Positions 62,167 to 64,000 of a stretch of 64,000 nt of DNA are shown here, one piece after another. The notes beneath the pieces were generated by a model. It did no database searches and had not been told where the DNA came from. It saw nothing but the letters and a program-made list of their open reading frames with translations. The position numbers and the translations under genes were made by a program. This DNA is from Apostichopus japonicus (Eukaryota; Echinodermata; Holothuroidea; Aspidochirotida; Stichopodidae): the NCBI RefSeq assembly GCF_037975245.1, contig NC_092582.1:25954077-26018076 (forward strand), written 5' to 3'. How positions within the stretch are numbered: the stretch's first letter is position 1; each line of letters starts with the position of its first letter.

Positions 62167-63267
62167 CTGTAATGTAGTGTTGTAAATATTGGTCACATGC
62201 AAGGCAAGAAAATCATGAAAAATGTATAAATTCTTTTAGCTGAACTTATAGATCTATAATGGTTCATGGAGGTCAACAGGTGACCAGATTGCATGAAGGC
62301 AGTCTGGCTATTAATGGTAATATTAAATATGATTTAATTATCTTTAGACTTTGTGACAACAGTTATTACTTTCATATTCATCTTTATGTCACTTTCATAT
62401 AGTAGAGCTGGGTCGGGGTGGGGAGGGTGCGAAGGCTGTGGGTCGGTGCACAGTTCTCCTTAAGAAGTGTACTGTTATCTCCCAGTCTTCTTTACATACA
62501 TCAGCTGGTTCTATCATGAATTATATATTCAAGGTTTAATGACAGAAGTACATAAGAGAAATTTTAAAGATTCATACAGTTTATCAGCATGTTTTAATGT
62601 TACCTAGCTCATTGTATGTAAACCTGCTGTTAACCATTTGAGCTGTGATATAAAATGTAATGAATGGGAGTGCTGTCCCCCCCCCACTCTTTAAGATTTT
62701 TCTAAAATGAAGGGTACTTAGATGCAAAATAGGTGCTATGTTTTGTCACTCTTGAAACAATGTTGAAGATTCATCAACTGTGTATGATGTACTGCATATA
62801 CATGTAACTTATATACTGTACTTTAAAAATTTATTGTACAAGCAGTCTCCCTACAAGTGAGGGAGCACCCACTTCCTCCTTGATTTTATTCAGGGGATTA
62901 AAGTCCCCACAAATAAAACATGGTTGCAACCCATATGTGACACTACAGCAGTCTTTGTGGGCAATACACTTCACATGTTAGCTGTAAAAGCTCCCTACAC
63001 TATTAGTAAGTAAATTATGTAAAAGTGCATATTTGATTTGATTGAAGCTGGAGATACGTCAATCGGAAATGAGCATTACCAGCACAAACCCTGGAAATTC
63101 TGGATATTTTCCCAATAATGGGTTGTCTTGGACCAGTTAGGGTGGTGTAAAGCACTGCAGTATTTTGGGTTACACAAACTACAATAATGCTTGTATATAT
63201 GGAATATTGAAACTCAATCTCTGGAAAACCTTGCATTTCATTTGACCTTTACTCACTGGCAGGTTAG
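62167..63267. other. Intergenic or intron, nothing recognised
   Basis: No exon-like frame on either strand. A C-run lies at 62677-62685. Confidence 0.45.
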
Positions 63268-63971
63268 CAGGCACGTATCCAGGGGGGGGGGCGTTGGGTG
63301 TGCCCCCCGGGTAAGAAAAAGAGGAGAGAAGAAAAAGAGAAGAAAAAGAGGAGGGGAAGAGAAGGAGGAGAGGAAGGAAGGGAAAAGAAAAAGAAGAAAG
63401 AGAGAAAAAGGAGAAAAGGAGGGAGTAAAAGAAAAACGCCAAGACACCGGGAAGAGAATGAGGAACAGTGACATAATTACAGTGCTGATCCCTATTATAT
63501 TCACAGGGTAGCCAGTGACGGATCGAGGATTTCGGAAGGGGCGTGCGCCTCACCCTACCCCTTACACAGACAACTCCATTTTTGACGTTTCCATTTTTCC
63601 TCTCTCACTAATGTATCTATATATATACAATATATGGTCTATCATAACGCGTGTATGTGTATGGACGCCTTAAACAATTGTACAATGTGCTATGAAACCG
63701 ACTCGACCGAGTCGTCGGAGAACATGACGCATTTCGGGAAGGGGGCCCCCCCCCCGAACAAAATTTTTCTATGATATCGCAAGTAATTTCAAAATAGATA
63801 GAGGCTTACATGCAATTTACAAGGCCTGGAAGTGTCATTTCCAGCGATCTGGGAGGTATTTTCGGCCAAAATTTTCTTGTACGCTTCGCGCCAACTCATG
63901 GTGGCGCTACGCTTAGATAGTTTGCCTACAGGCTTTGCCCCTCCCTTGGCAAATTCCTCGCTACACGCCTG
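63268..63971 (-). mobile_element. Most complete copy of the polypyrimidine-tract transposon, 704 bp
   Basis: Ends are CAGGCACGTATCCAGG and GCTACACGCCTG, inverted repeats of about 12 bp with mismatches. In reverse orientation it carries all parts seen separately in the copies at 5047 and 42368: core module (63879-63920), the GACATGTTCTCC-like region, a (TA)n patch, and the purine-only tract (63313-63440). No clear target duplication. Confidence 0.8.
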
Positions 63972-64000
63972 TTCGAATTTGTAAAGCAAACAGCAGATGT

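Overview
This is eukaryotic nuclear DNA from an animal. It is AT-rich, and its genes are split into short exons with canonical GT-AG introns. Minisatellites, microsatellites and small DNA transposons fill most of the space. The style of the NACHT/NLR gene, the ER mannosidase-like gene, the THAP fragment and the load of non-autonomous hAT-like elements suggest an invertebrate deuterostome. An echinoderm such as a sea cucumber is my best guess, but that is inference and not shown directly.

Layout. 1-3.2 kb: no gene seen. 3.27-7.47 kb: a possible 36-codon first exon (3274-3381) and a convincing two-exon small gene or gene end (7130-7469), separated by a block of transposons. 7.5-10.9 kb: no gene, one long (TA)n tract. 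10.94-29.57 kb: a complete 20-exon plus-strand gene for an EDEM3-type ER alpha-mannosidase-like protein. I reconstructed it exon by exon with every phase matching (3336 nt, 1111 residues): signal peptide, GH47 domain, PA domain, long polar tail, terminal KQEL. Its 3' UTR probably runs on for 0.7-2 kb. 33.9-37.4 kb: transposon-dense DNA around a broken THAP-domain exon. 39.33-39.80 kb: a small secreted-protein gene with an apparent frameshift. 41.2-42.9 kb and 45-46.4 kb: more transposon copies. 49.6-51.9 kb: a 2.27-kb element with terminal inverted repeats and two internal satellites, ending 87 bp before the start codon of a NACHT-domain (NLR-like) gene (51963-54272). 55.5-56.0 and 59.1-59.4 kb: short-period tandem repeats. 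58.7-62.2 kb: possibly the 3' UTR and last coding exon of a minus-strand gene that continues beyond the window. 63.27-63.97 kb: another transposon.

The two well-supported genes are functionally unrelated: glycoprotein quality control in the ER, and a cytosolic innate-immune-type NTPase. The most unusual signal is in the EDEM3-like gene. At least six of its 19 introns carry tandem repeats that start at, or span, the 5' splice site. In three of them the repeat unit contains the exon end plus its GTAAGT donor. A second theme is the transposons. Several copies have intact 8-bp target duplications, they nest in one another, and elements with different termini share one GC-rich core module.
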